DNA of 64,000 nt from a virus. Shown here piece after piece: positions 43,786-51,676 of this stretch. Below the pieces are notes generated by a model. It saw nothing but the letters and a program-made list of their open reading frames with translations. It did not search any database and was not told the DNA's origin. The translations under genes were made by a program, and so were the position numbers. Location of the stretch: IMG/VR virus record IMGVR_UViG_3300028837_001734, positions 1-64,000 of that record; one strand, written 5' to 3'. Positions within the stretch are counted from its first letter, which is position 1. Every line of letters begins with the position of its first letter.

Positions 43786-44072
43786 TATTCTTGATCTCCA
43801 TTATTACATTTAAGATCACCGGCATCACCTTTTTTCTTCCTTTTAATAATATCATCAATTTCCTTACTTATACTATGAGGAGATTCAGGAATGATATTTG
43901 GTGAAGATAATTGTTGGGATAATATAGTAACCGGAGGATGTTGTATCTCCTCGATAACAACAATCAATCCGTGTATAAGATCACACAATGCAGCACAAGT
44001 AACTTTATGATGTTTCGTACCAATGTTTTGTTTAATAGATGTTAATTTATTTCTAAGTATACCTGTATCCAT
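43785..44072 (-). CDS. hypothetical protein
   Basis: 95 residues, helical; a Ser/Pro-rich middle and Lys/Asp-rich C-terminus. TAATG overlaps at both ends tie it to the RNA ligase and the gene upstream. Confidence 0.5.
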   Translation of the reverse strand: MDTGILRNKLTSIKQNIGTKHHKVTCAALCDLIHGLIVVIEEIQHPPVTILSQQLSSPNIIPESPHSISKEIDDIIKRKKKGDAGDLKCNNGDQE

Positions 44073-44467
44073 TATTGACTCCAATCATAGTCTTTGTTGG
44101 TCTCAGTAAAGCTTTCTATTAACGTAGTCCCATCCTGATATTTAGTAAAGACACACAAACCTTTTGTATAGCCCAAAAAAAGATCTATTATTTCTTCGGA
44201 CATGAAGGGTATATTTAACAATTTACATGCGCAATTAACCAAAATTATATCAGCAGGTATTATCGCACCAACTCTTTTTAAAGATGGAACTAATGACACA
44301 TATACTGATGATCCAAAACCAATTTCGCTGACAGATACTAATACAGCAAATAATCCTTCATCATGGATTGTTCTTCTAACAAATTTATCACATGCGAGAT
44401 CAAAACTAGGAGCGTCTATAATCTCTTTACGTGGACCTGCTTCTAAATAATACTTTGCCATCTTCAT
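44072..44467 (-). CDS. hypothetical protein carrying the inverted 38-bp copy
   Basis: 131 residues, alpha/beta with FAVLVSVSEIGFGSSVYVSL. Residues encoded by 44329-44366 (HDEGLFAVLVSVS) come from bases identical to the antisense of the glycosyltransferase intein. Function unknown. Overlaps the HPRT gene by 41 nt. Confidence 0.5.
   Translation of the reverse strand: MKMAKYYLEAGPRKEIIDAPSFDLACDKFVRRTIHDEGLFAVLVSVSEIGFGSSVYVSLVPSLKRVGAIIPADIILVNCACKLLNIPFMSEEIIDLFLGYTKGLCVFTKYQDGTTLIESFTETNKDYDWSQ
44329..44366 (+). repeat. 38-bp exact repeat, copy 2 (antisense to a gene)
   Basis: Identical on the plus strand to 6782-6819; here the minus strand is the coding strand. Confidence 0.95.
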
Positions 44468-45002
44468 TCTTCGCCATAATACCTATATATGGAAAATTAC
44501 GATATAATCCATTATAGTCAAGACCATAGCCAACGACAAATTCATTTTCTATATCAAAACCAACACATTGGATACTTATGTTGTCTGGCGATTTCCCAGA
44601 TTTCCTTAGTAACACAGCAGTGGTTAAACTTTCTGGATACGACCACGAAATATATTCCTGTACAAACCTGATGGTCTGACCACTATCAAAAATATCATCG
44701 ATCAATAAAACGTGCCTATCATGAAGTTTAGTGGTGGGTGTCATTAAAAGCTTAAGATCTTGCGGTGTTACTGACTTGCCTGGATAGCTAGATACCCTAA
44801 CAAAATCCAATTCCATTCTTAGATTGAGATGACGTATCAAGTCGGCCAAAAATAATGTTGCACCAGAAAGTACCCCAATAACCACCAGTGGTTCAGTTGA
44901 ATGATGAACAGAATTAACAGTCCATTTATAACGATCCGTTAACTCAACTCCCATTTCGACAATACGATTTTGTATTTGTTTTTCTGTCAGAAGTATTCTC
45001 AT
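44427..45002 (-). CDS. hpt: hypoxanthine/purine phosphoribosyltransferase
   Basis: 191 residues of the type I phosphoribosyltransferase fold: VVIGVLSGATLFLADL (PPi-binding loop), the PRPP-binding motif HVLLIDDIFDSGQT, and VGYGLDYNGLYRNFPYIGI near the C-terminus as in HPRT. It would salvage purine bases to nucleotides from PRPP in the cytoplasm, useful while host DNA is degraded. Confidence 0.88.
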   Translation of the reverse strand: MRILLTEKQIQNRIVEMGVELTDRYKWTVNSVHHSTEPLVVIGVLSGATLFLADLIRHLNLRMELDFVRVSSYPGKSVTPQDLKLLMTPTTKLHDRHVLLIDDIFDSGQTIRFVQEYISWSYPESLTTAVLLRKSGKSPDNISIQCVGFDIENEFVVGYGLDYNGLYRNFPYIGIMAKNEDGKVLFRSRST

Positions 45003-45005
45003 AAT

Positions 45006-45209
45006 TCATATTTCGTATTGTTCGGGATACAGAAATATCCATATACCAGGTTTGGGATTTGTCCATATAACATCAAAACCATTAGGCCCGAAAAATTTTG
45101 CATGTAATGGTTTTTCTACCACTGTCTGTTGAGAGTCATAACGACTAGTTAAATAAGGATCTATTATAGTAATCTCATCGCCAGGATATGGTAAACACAA
45201 AACTATCAT
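45006..45209 (-). CDS. hypothetical protein
   Basis: 67 residues; MIVLCLPYPGDEITIIDPY then a Trp-rich end. GGAGATTATAT precedes the start. First gene after the tmRNA terminator; no family recognised. Confidence 0.55.
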   Translation of the reverse strand: MIVLCLPYPGDEITIIDPYLTSRYDSQQTVVEKPLHAKFFGPNGFDVIWTNPKPGIWIFLYPEQYEI

Positions 45210-45229
45210 ATATAATCTCCGTCAACTTG

Positions 45230-45259
45230 GAAAAATAACCGGCTTAACCCACCGGTTAT
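45230..45259 (-). terminator. intrinsic terminator downstream of tmRNA
   Basis: Minus strand ATAACCGG / CCGGTTAT stem with nine-base loop followed by TTTTTCC. Confidence 0.85.
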
Positions 45260-45336
45260 GAGTGGCTCTATCACCTAAAAGAAAATGGAAAGGAGGTGAA
45301 GCGCAATGCGCGGCCACAGGGCTATGTACATTATAC

Positions 45337-45680
45337 TGGAGGTAGCGGCATCGAAGCCGCGTCCAGAAACAGCTCCCATAATATTTCTACGTGCGTAGTT
45401 GATTATTTGAATCTCGGAGCCACGAACGCAAATCAACATGCTTTCGTCTTTCCATATCTAACTGTTGTTTCGCTTCAATCTGGTTAGATAACAAATTGAA
45501 ACTAGCCTACAAATCATCGCCTAATAAAATAGTAGGCATCTTCTATTAGACGGGCTACTACGCAGCCATTGCTAACTGAACTTTGTCAGCTAAATTAAAT
45601 GCCAGTTGTTTTACGAGGCCAACTGACCACCTCGGCACGCAATACTATTTTCACTTGTCCTGTCGAAACCTTTTACCCCC
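45337..45680 (-). ncRNA. ssrA: tmRNA (one-piece)
   Basis: 344 nt. The 5' end GGGGGTAAAAGGTTTCGACA is the tmRNA signature. The 3' end has T-arm GCGGC-TTCGAT-GCCGC and acceptor TACCTCC plus A. The acceptor stem GGGGGTA/TACCTCC contains G3:U70, the alanyl-tRNA synthetase identity pair. A tag frame begins at GCA 45602 and reads AFNLADKVQLAMAA followed by two TAG stops (45560-45555), ending in the AA expected for protease recognition. CCA is not encoded. It should rescue stalled ribosomes and tag proteins for degradation. Confidence 0.95.
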
Positions 45681-45715
45681 ATAGTCAGACAATCAATTAT
45701 CGGAAACCTGACTAT
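45681..45715 (-). repeat. 8-bp inverted repeat abutting the tmRNA 5' end
   Basis: ATAGTCAG (45681-45688) and CTGACTAT (45708-45715) can form a hairpin that ends exactly where the tmRNA acceptor stem begins; possibly a precursor-processing element. Confidence 0.5.
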
Positions 45716-45899
45716 CAATACCCGTAGCATGTCTCTCATGTGGATTATAAATGCGATCCTTCTGCACATGAACTTGACGATCACTCCGCTGGAAATACGG
45801 ACCTTGATTAGATGCACAACCACTACCAAGTACAACAACCGTGACAACAACAGCAGCACCCAGTAGCCCAATGATACCAAAACACTTCTTCAAATTCAT
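45693..45899 (-). CDS. small lipoprotein-like protein
   Basis: 68 residues. Basic start MNLKKC, hydrophobic GIIGLLGAAVVVTVVVLGSG, then C28 followed by a polar Gln/Asp/His-rich chain. The lipobox is imperfect (GSGC). ATG 45899 follows GGAGAAAATGAG. An outer-membrane spanin-like or superinfection-exclusion lipoprotein is possible. Its end overlaps the hairpin before the tmRNA, so both may share a transcript. Confidence 0.6.
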   Translation of the reverse strand: MNLKKCFGIIGLLGAAVVVTVVVLGSGCASNQGPYFQRSDRQVHVQKDRIYNPHERHATGIDSQVSDN

Positions 45900-45942
45900 C
45901 TCATTTTCTCCAAAACAAAACATAATAAATCAATCAACATAA

Positions 45943-45951
45943 ATATTATAC
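45943..45951 (-). promoter_or_regulatory. putative promoter element GTATAATAT
   Basis: Minus-strand CAACGTATAATATTT, 44 nt before the lipoprotein start; also suitable for driving the tmRNA. Same 9-mer as upstream of ssb. Confidence 0.5.
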
Positions 45952-45994
45952 GTTGTTCATCAAACAATGGCCAAACAAAAAAACAAAATTTATT

Positions 45995-46025
45995 AAAAAA
46001 AGCAGGGACCGTTATCGGCCCCTGC
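45995..46025 (-). terminator. strong intrinsic terminator
   Basis: Nine-pair stem GCAGGGGCC / GGTCCCTGC with six-base loop followed by TTTTTTT on the minus strand. Confidence 0.92.
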
Positions 46026-46093
46026 GCCCTAAAGTAGCGAACGACGCGCAAGGATGGCGTAAACTGTGACACCTGCTCAAACACTATCGTTCA
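45995..46093 (-). ncRNA. candidate small RNA between P7 and a terminator
   Basis: A promoter motif (46100-46110) and a strong terminator (45995-46025) enclose about 95 nt that are more GC-rich than the surroundings and contain no reading frame longer than five codons after ATG. The segment has local pairing potential (GCGC ... GCGC). No RNA family recognised. Confidence 0.4.
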
Positions 46094-46099
46094 TCTATA

Positions 46100-46110
46100 T
46101 TATACACCAG
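46100..46110 (-). promoter_or_regulatory. late promoter motif GTGTATAAT (P7)
   Basis: Minus-strand CTGGTGTATAATATAG, overlapping the TAA stop of the 46100-47050 gene. Confidence 0.6.
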
Positions 46111-47050
46111 ACGTTGCCGATAATGGAGTAGGAATTACCGAAATTGATCCGGGCCAACGCAATCCACTACAAAGAGTTATACAATCGGTACCTTCGAAGG
46201 TACAACTTTTGATTTTACCTAAAGTTACCGATTGACTATCATCAATAAAAAATAGCCTGTCCCCAATAACTTCTCCACCAAAATAAGCAAAATTTTCCAT
46301 AACATTTTCAGGTATCTCATATACTGTATCAAAAAAAGACGCAGTTATACCAAATGGATAATGTAAACCACTACTTATGATTGTCTCAACATTCGAACCA
46401 TCGAGATCTGATTTTTTAATATAATGACCTTCTAAATCAGTCCAATAAATTTGTTCATTTGTCAAAACAAAATCATATGGATGTCTTAAATCACCAGATG
46501 ATGTCCTATCACCAGATAATAATATTTCTGGACCTGAACCATCAAAATTACATCTTATCAATTCCGCATTATATTGGCCACTAACACCTCTCCCTAAAAC
46601 GTATAATTTAGACTCAGCTACATCTATATCTAATGCAACTGGTTCGTGTAAACCACTAGCAATTTTTGTAACATCTGTACGAGTGGATGGAGTCTCTCCA
46701 CTTGGAATCTCTATTCCCATTGAATAAAGATTATGTTCTTCCATGTCGGTAAAAAATACTGTACCAGATTCCGAACTAACAGCTAATCCCCATGGGTGCA
46801 TAGTACCACTACATTCATAAATCTTTTCTTTATTATCTCCATGGCGGTCTAGCCTATTGACTTCAACCGTTCCTGATGCCGTAGTACGATCATCTATCCA
46901 ATATACTAATTCACCACTTGGATCATAAGCAATAGCATGCGAACTTACTAAATCATTTTGAATTATAATGGACCCACTAGTACATAACATACCTATATGT
47001 TGTAATTCAGTATCAACTTCATTATACCATAATCTATCTATTTCTGACAT
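46100..47050 (-). CDS. YWTD-type beta-propeller protein
   Basis: 316 residues with low-density-lipoprotein-receptor class B repeats: LVYWIDDR ... VNRLDRHG, and IYWTDLEGHYIKKSDLDGSN followed by VETIISSGLHYPFGI, the YWTD blade signature. A propeller of this kind typically binds protein or glycan surfaces. ATG 47050 with AGAAAGG is preferred. Paralogue of the next gene upstream. Probably a virion adsorption component. Confidence 0.7.
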   Translation of the reverse strand: MSEIDRLWYNEVDTELQHIGMLCTSGSIIIQNDLVSSHAIAYDPSGELVYWIDDRTTASGTVEVNRLDRHGDNKEKIYECSGTMHPWGLAVSSESGTVFFTDMEEHNLYSMGIEIPSGETPSTRTDVTKIASGLHEPVALDIDVAESKLYVLGRGVSGQYNAELIRCNFDGSGPEILLSGDRTSSGDLRHPYDFVLTNEQIYWTDLEGHYIKKSDLDGSNVETIISSGLHYPFGITASFFDTVYEIPENVMENFAYFGGEVIGDRLFFIDDSQSVTLGKIKSCTFEGTDCITLCSGLRWPGSISVIPTPLSATSGV

Positions 47051-47063
47051 TGAATCTGCCTTT

Positions 47064-48038
47064 CTATTCAATTCCATATTCACTATCTGGTGTTCGAATA
47101 ATGATAACAGCATGCACATCATCTAATCCACTCGCTAGTATAATATTTTCACTACCATCTAAATTACAACTTCTAACCAGATCATCTCCACCATCTTGTG
47201 TAAAAATTAATCTATTACCTATTAACTCACCAGCATATCCTATAAAGACATCAGGATTCACATCCTGAACATCATCCCAACCATCAATAGTAGCTATGGC
47301 CAAACCGTACGGTGCTGAATTAGATATACTAGATAATATTTCGACATTACTACCGTCTATATCTGCTCTACCAACTTCATCTGCACCAGGAGCGGTCCAA
47401 TATATTTTGCCATCATAAATGAGCATATCACATGGATCATCAGTTACACACCATCTGTTACTAGTGACCCATTCTCTGTTGGTACCATCAAAATCACGTT
47501 TTGATACTCTAAAACCCCATTTACCTTCTTCTACACTATATTGTTGTGTCATAACATATAACTTTAATGCCCTAACACCACTTGCGACAGTCATCGCAGA
47601 ATGTATTACACCAGTAGAATTATCAATTTCTATCATATCACTCTTATGACGCTCTGCAGCGCTACTACCACTTGGGATGTCAACACCAATAGAATATATA
47701 TATCCAGGTTTATCACCATTAACAAAAAACACCAATCCTGATTCCACACTAAGAGTCATAGCTTGTGGTTTTATATTTGGCCCTTCTCCATCAAACATTT
47801 CCTCTCTAGAACTACCCAATAAATTTATTCTTTCAATTGCATATTCGTCAGGATCACTCCAATAAATCTTTTCTTTAACATCATGATATGCAAAATTATA
47901 TGGATGATCGATATTGCCAGAAGTCATTGGCGTACATCCACTATTAGTACATAACACATCTTTATAAACCATTTGGCCTGATGTACCTAATGTTTGTTTA
48001 GTACCCAACCACAATTTATCCCACAAAACAGACGGCAT
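47064..48038 (-). CDS. YWTD-type beta-propeller protein
   Basis: 324 residues, paralogous to its downstream neighbour: KIYWSDPDEYAIERINLLGS, KIYWTAPGADEVGRADIDGS and VRSCNLDGSENIILASGL blades. ATG 48038 has AAAGGAG and lies just after the terminator at 48057; the longer frame would run through the terminator. Confidence 0.7.
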   Translation of the reverse strand: MPSVLWDKLWLGTKQTLGTSGQMVYKDVLCTNSGCTPMTSGNIDHPYNFAYHDVKEKIYWSDPDEYAIERINLLGSSREEMFDGEGPNIKPQAMTLSVESGLVFFVNGDKPGYIYSIGVDIPSGSSAAERHKSDMIEIDNSTGVIHSAMTVASGVRALKLYVMTQQYSVEEGKWGFRVSKRDFDGTNREWVTSNRWCVTDDPCDMLIYDGKIYWTAPGADEVGRADIDGSNVEILSSISNSAPYGLAIATIDGWDDVQDVNPDVFIGYAGELIGNRLIFTQDGGDDLVRSCNLDGSENIILASGLDDVHAVIIIRTPDSEYGIE

Positions 48039-48056
48039 TGCGCTCTCCTTTCGTAT

Positions 48057-48102
48057 AAAAAAAACATGAGGCAGAAGAGGAACTAAGCTCATCTACCTCA
48101 CG
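48057..48102 (-). terminator. intrinsic terminator after the tail-tube-like gene
   Basis: Stem of about eleven pairs (CGTGAGGTAGA with TCTGCCTCATG, wobbles allowed) followed by TTTTTTTT on the minus strand. Confidence 0.85.
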
Positions 48103-48131
48103 TCTTATTGCATCATCATCCTTCATAATTG

Positions 48132-49238
48132 TTATAATCCAGCAGGATCTTGTGGATGAGTAACACTTAAACTATTAAAGTTTGAATAATTATACGAGAC
48201 AGTGACATTGCCACCACCAGCATCACCACCACCATAGGTGACAGAAGCGAGCTTATTATTCGCACCAAGATTTAATAAAGTACCTTCTTCAACCCAGACT
48301 AAGATTTTCTGATCAGTCAAGTTGGTTCCACCAACAGGATCAGCAAGAGCATCAATTAAGTCTCCCTCAGAAGCAGTACTATCAATAACACATGTAACTT
48401 CAGTTGGGAATGAAACAAATCGATGATATGGGCCACGTCTACCTAATTCAAATAACTCTTCACGACCAAGATCTGTCGAGACTGTAACGGTTTGTAGGTG
48501 GGCAAGATATGCATCCCCAGAAACAATATTCCATCCACTAGCATCAATACCGTCAATCTCTGTAGGCCACAGACTTCCACTAGTACCAGTTACAGCACCA
48601 GTATCACTCATAGAACAACCAGAACCCATTAAAATATTCTCTCGACGAGCTACACCACCAGATGCAGTAACGGATAACGGAGCATCAGATCCATCGAAAA
48701 CAGATGGCAAGAAATGATCTAACCCACTTGCTGCCCACAGTTTATCATTACCAACCAAAGTTACATCTTCAGTAGAGTTACCGTCAACATTTAATGTATA
48801 TGTTAAAGCTGAAACATACATACCAGACATACCGACAGCCTGTACCGGAGTACCAGATGCATTTTCATTAGTATCGGGATAAATATTTAATGCTGTATAA
48901 CACCTTTCGTTAGATCTACCAACTAATGTGGCAGAAGCGGCACCTGGAGTTGCAAGATGATACAGAAGAGGATAACCATCGAGAACTTTTTGTGCGGTCA
49001 ATTCAATGTCAGGAATACCCTCTATATTCTCATAAAGTTCTAATTGACCTAATTCGAATACCTGTTCTAGATTAAAAGTAGTAGTTAAACCAACACTTTG
49101 CACACCGTGTGCAGTAACAAAACCAGACGGATGTGTTCCAGAACCAACATGAACCGCACCAGAATCAAGCGGACACAAAACACCATGCTCTGCAAAGCCT
49201 AAAGCCTGAACAGCGTAGAAAATCCTGTTATTTGGCAT
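48132..49238 (-). CDS. tail-tube-like major structural protein
   Basis: 368 residues, beta-rich, almost without Lys. SVGLTTTFNLEQVFELGQLE followed by LYENIEGIPDIELTAQKVLD and ALTYTLNVDGNSTEDVTLVG read like phage tail tube proteins. The element EQVFELGQLELYE is echoed later as REELFELGRRGPY, so the protein may be an internal duplication of a tube fold. One-gene unit with promoter P8 and a terminator, consistent with high expression. Confidence 0.6.
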   Translation of the reverse strand: MPNNRIFYAVQALGFAEHGVLCPLDSGAVHVGSGTHPSGFVTAHGVQSVGLTTTFNLEQVFELGQLELYENIEGIPDIELTAQKVLDGYPLLYHLATPGAASATLVGRSNERCYTALNIYPDTNENASGTPVQAVGMSGMYVSALTYTLNVDGNSTEDVTLVGNDKLWAASGLDHFLPSVFDGSDAPLSVTASGGVARRENILMGSGCSMSDTGAVTGTSGSLWPTEIDGIDASGWNIVSGDAYLAHLQTVTVSTDLGREELFELGRRGPYHRFVSFPTEVTCVIDSTASEGDLIDALADPVGGTNLTDQKILVWVEEGTLLNLGANNKLASVTYGGGDAGGGNVTVSYNYSNFNSLSVTHPQDPAGL

Positions 49239-49278
49239 AGGTCACTCCCCTTTCTCAAAAGACTATCCAACCTTATTT

Positions 49279-49289
49279 TTATACACCAA
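49279..49289 (-). promoter_or_regulatory. late promoter motif GTGTATAAA (P8)
   Basis: Minus-strand TTTTGGTGTATAAAAATAAGG, 41 nt upstream of the 49238 start. Confidence 0.7.
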
Positions 49290-49292
49290 AAC

Positions 49293-50006
49293 TTATTTTT
49301 TATGAGGGCAAATACCACCATTCAAATATTTCCCCATATTACAATTCCAACATAATAATTGATAAAAATTTGGAAATCCATTATTAATAATATCTTTATA
49401 AATGCTTATACCACTGCCTCTTAATTTCCTATGCCTATTTCCATCATTGTTAATATGGTCAATATTTAGTAATAGTTCATTAGATTCTCCACAACAACTA
49501 CACTTATGCCCATAATGATTAAAAACCAATAATTTAATTCGTCTATTATCTTCTTTCCTCTTATGTTTCACCTTAGTCTGATAATGTTTTCTAGATTTGT
49601 CTAAACATTGATCACAAGTACGCAATCCCTCTTTGGGAATATTTTTACCACACTGTCCGCACAATCCCATACCATGCCGCTCTTCTGATATAGAAACAAA
49701 TTTATTATTGCGTTTATATCTACAATTATCACACTCTGTGTGCTGACCATCCGTTTGATCTCCACACACAACACATAAAAAATTATTTTTCGCTTTTAAT
49801 CTTCTATCACTTTGTGTTCTCTTTGCTTGTTGGCTACATATATCACACAATAAACTAGATCTATTACTTTTGCGATGACATTTAACACATAATCCCGCTT
49901 TCTTTCTGGCATTATAAAATTGTCTATAATATTCCCTACTACACTCAAGACATTTACGATCTTTATTAACAGATTCTCTTGTCCGACATTTGATGCATAA
50001 TCCCAT
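49293..50006 (-). CDS. zinc-ribbon-rich HNH endonuclease
   Basis: 237 residues. About five CxxC pairs spaced through residues 1-140 (CIKC, CVKC, CVVC, CGQC and partners) form tandem zinc ribbons. The C-terminal HNH core is CSCCGESNELLLNIDHINND with LLCWNCNMGK. Start at ATG 50006 with AAGGAG; it has its own promoter P9. It is inserted between two virion genes, as homing endonucleases often are. Confidence 0.85.
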   Translation of the reverse strand: MGLCIKCRTRESVNKDRKCLECSREYYRQFYNARKKAGLCVKCHRKSNRSSLLCDICSQQAKRTQSDRRLKAKNNFLCVVCGDQTDGQHTECDNCRYKRNNKFVSISEERHGMGLCGQCGKNIPKEGLRTCDQCLDKSRKHYQTKVKHKRKEDNRRIKLLVFNHYGHKCSCCGESNELLLNIDHINNDGNRHRKLRGSGISIYKDIINNGFPNFYQLLCWNCNMGKYLNGGICPHKK

Positions 50007-50028
50007 AATGTTTCTCCTTCCATGGGAC

Positions 50029-50039
50029 TTATACACAAA
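50029..50039 (-). promoter_or_regulatory. late promoter motif GTGTATAAG (P9)
   Basis: Minus-strand TTTTGTGTATAAGTCCC, 23 nt upstream of the HNH gene start. Confidence 0.65.
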
Positions 50040-50042
50040 AAT

Positions 50043-50978
50043 CTATATATTTTCCATATCAATCTCCACCTTCCAAACTACCCTAGCCCGAAACAACTTA
50101 GAATTTAATGAATTAAGTTTAGTTGAATTACTATTAACATTTCTCAAACGTTTCCATGGATTACTCAATGTCATTTGAACCCAATTTGTTGTTCCATCAA
50201 CAATATCTCCGTATTCATCAAATGGAAACGTAATATTATTTAAATCAGCCATCCAAAATGTTTTCCTACTTTGATAATCAATCCAGTCCATTAATAAATT
50301 CCTATCCTGAGGATTATCAGCAAAAATATGAAAAATAATTATTCTAGTTTTAATTTGTCCACCACCCAATTGCATTCCCCGCTGGGAACCAGTAGTAACC
50401 TCTATGAAAACGCTTGGTAACCATATTTGATGTTCCCTTGAAGGAGTGCCAGACGTAGAAGCATCTGAAAGAAATTCCTCCACTGCGTCCATCATCAATA
50501 TGCGAAATTCAGGTTCATCAGCAAACCCAACATGGATTGATCGTCTCGTATATTCTGCTCGTATATCGTCTAATGTATTTTTCGGCTGATCGAAAATTAT
50601 CCTACCATTAAGATAATCTACATGAAATCCATAAACACCAGCGGAACCAGTCGGATGGAAAGTACCATCTAAATAAACACCAGAAACACGGAATGGATCT
50701 AGAGCACCGCTAACTCCAAGAGATGCACCACTTTCCCATACCCATTCACGTCCTGCGCCTTCCCAAACTTGACCAGATGCATATCTCTCATCATCTACAG
50801 GATGTAATCGAGCCTCATCTTCATCATACCAACTTTCGGAATTATATTCATAAACACCATATGCACCATTATTGACAAAATTCCAATCTAGGAACCATTT
50901 AAGATTGTACTGAAGCTGATCGGTTAATTCATAACCGCCGAAGCCACCAACATTTATGCCATTAAATGTAAGAGCCAT
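50043..50978 (-). CDS. virion protein of tail/neck region
   Basis: 311 residues; Trp/Tyr-rich beta protein. GVYGFHVDYLNGRIIFDQPK and KTRIIIFHIFADNPQDRNLL suggest a neck or tail-completion type protein, which would fit its place directly before the tail-tube-like gene in transcription order. TAATG coupling with the gene upstream. Tentative. Confidence 0.5.
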   Translation of the reverse strand: MALTFNGINVGGFGGYELTDQLQYNLKWFLDWNFVNNGAYGVYEYNSESWYDEDEARLHPVDDERYASGQVWEGAGREWVWESGASLGVSGALDPFRVSGVYLDGTFHPTGSAGVYGFHVDYLNGRIIFDQPKNTLDDIRAEYTRRSIHVGFADEPEFRILMMDAVEEFLSDASTSGTPSREHQIWLPSVFIEVTTGSQRGMQLGGGQIKTRIIIFHIFADNPQDRNLLMDWIDYQSRKTFWMADLNNITFPFDEYGDIVDGTTNWVQMTLSNPWKRLRNVNSNSTKLNSLNSKLFRARVVWKVEIDMENI

Positions 50979-51676
50979 TATACCACCTTCTTCATAACTA
51001 TTTGAGCAACTTCTGATGCAGTACGATCTCTACCAAGGGTATATTCTATGAAATTCTCTCCTAAATTACCCGCAATAATCGATGGTAAAACATACCCACC
51101 ATCACCACCAAGTTGTTCTAACGATACCATAATCGCTCTCCCACTACGCGAAACCTTTTGTATCCTAGCGTCTAGACTAGCATTTTCACCAGAAAAAACA
51201 ATATCATATGCTGCCTGACCTATATCTATTGTAGGATCCATCAAAAGCCATCTCATAACAGGGATAGTAATATTTGATGGAGAGGAAACATATTGTGCTC
51301 CAGGTAAAGCCAAATATGCTGCCCAATCCCTTTTTACAGCTTGTATTCTTAAAAAACCACGATTATATCTAATACCTATTTCAAAATGTACAGAACCTTT
51401 GATTAAATTTGCCATACCTTCTACTAATCCATGAGCTTGTGTATCTGTTAGTCCAAAGTGAGCAGGTAAATCTTCAGCACTTTGTCCTCGTAATGCTCTA
51501 GCAACTAAACTTAGATTAAATTTTGCTGACAATAAATTACCTACTTCATTACCTATAGTGCTAGCTCGCTGTTGGATACGATTAAGCCATAATTGCGAAG
51601 CTCCTTTAGAAACACCGACTTCTAATTGGCTTCTAAAAGCAGCAGTAGGAGTTAAATGAAAAGTTACTTTAGCCAT
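50978..51676 (-). CDS. virion assembly protein, unknown
   Basis: 232 residues, mixed alpha/beta: helical N-terminal half and a C-terminal half including VSLEQLGGDGGYVLPSIIAG. ATG 51676 has GGGAG seven bases upstream. Placement next to the neck-type gene suggests a head-tail joining role, not proved. Confidence 0.5.
   Translation of the reverse strand: MAKVTFHLTPTAAFRSQLEVGVSKGASQLWLNRIQQRASTIGNEVGNLLSAKFNLSLVARALRGQSAEDLPAHFGLTDTQAHGLVEGMANLIKGSVHFEIGIRYNRGFLRIQAVKRDWAAYLALPGAQYVSSPSNITIPVMRWLLMDPTIDIGQAAYDIVFSGENASLDARIQKVSRSGRAIMVSLEQLGGDGGYVLPSIIAGNLGENFIEYTLGRDRTASEVAQIVMKKVV

Noticed and set aside
45296-45880. Open frames of 63 and 89 codons overlapping the tmRNA
   Set aside because: They lie across the tmRNA and its hairpin on either strand; the RNA explains the sequence and neither has conserved protein features.
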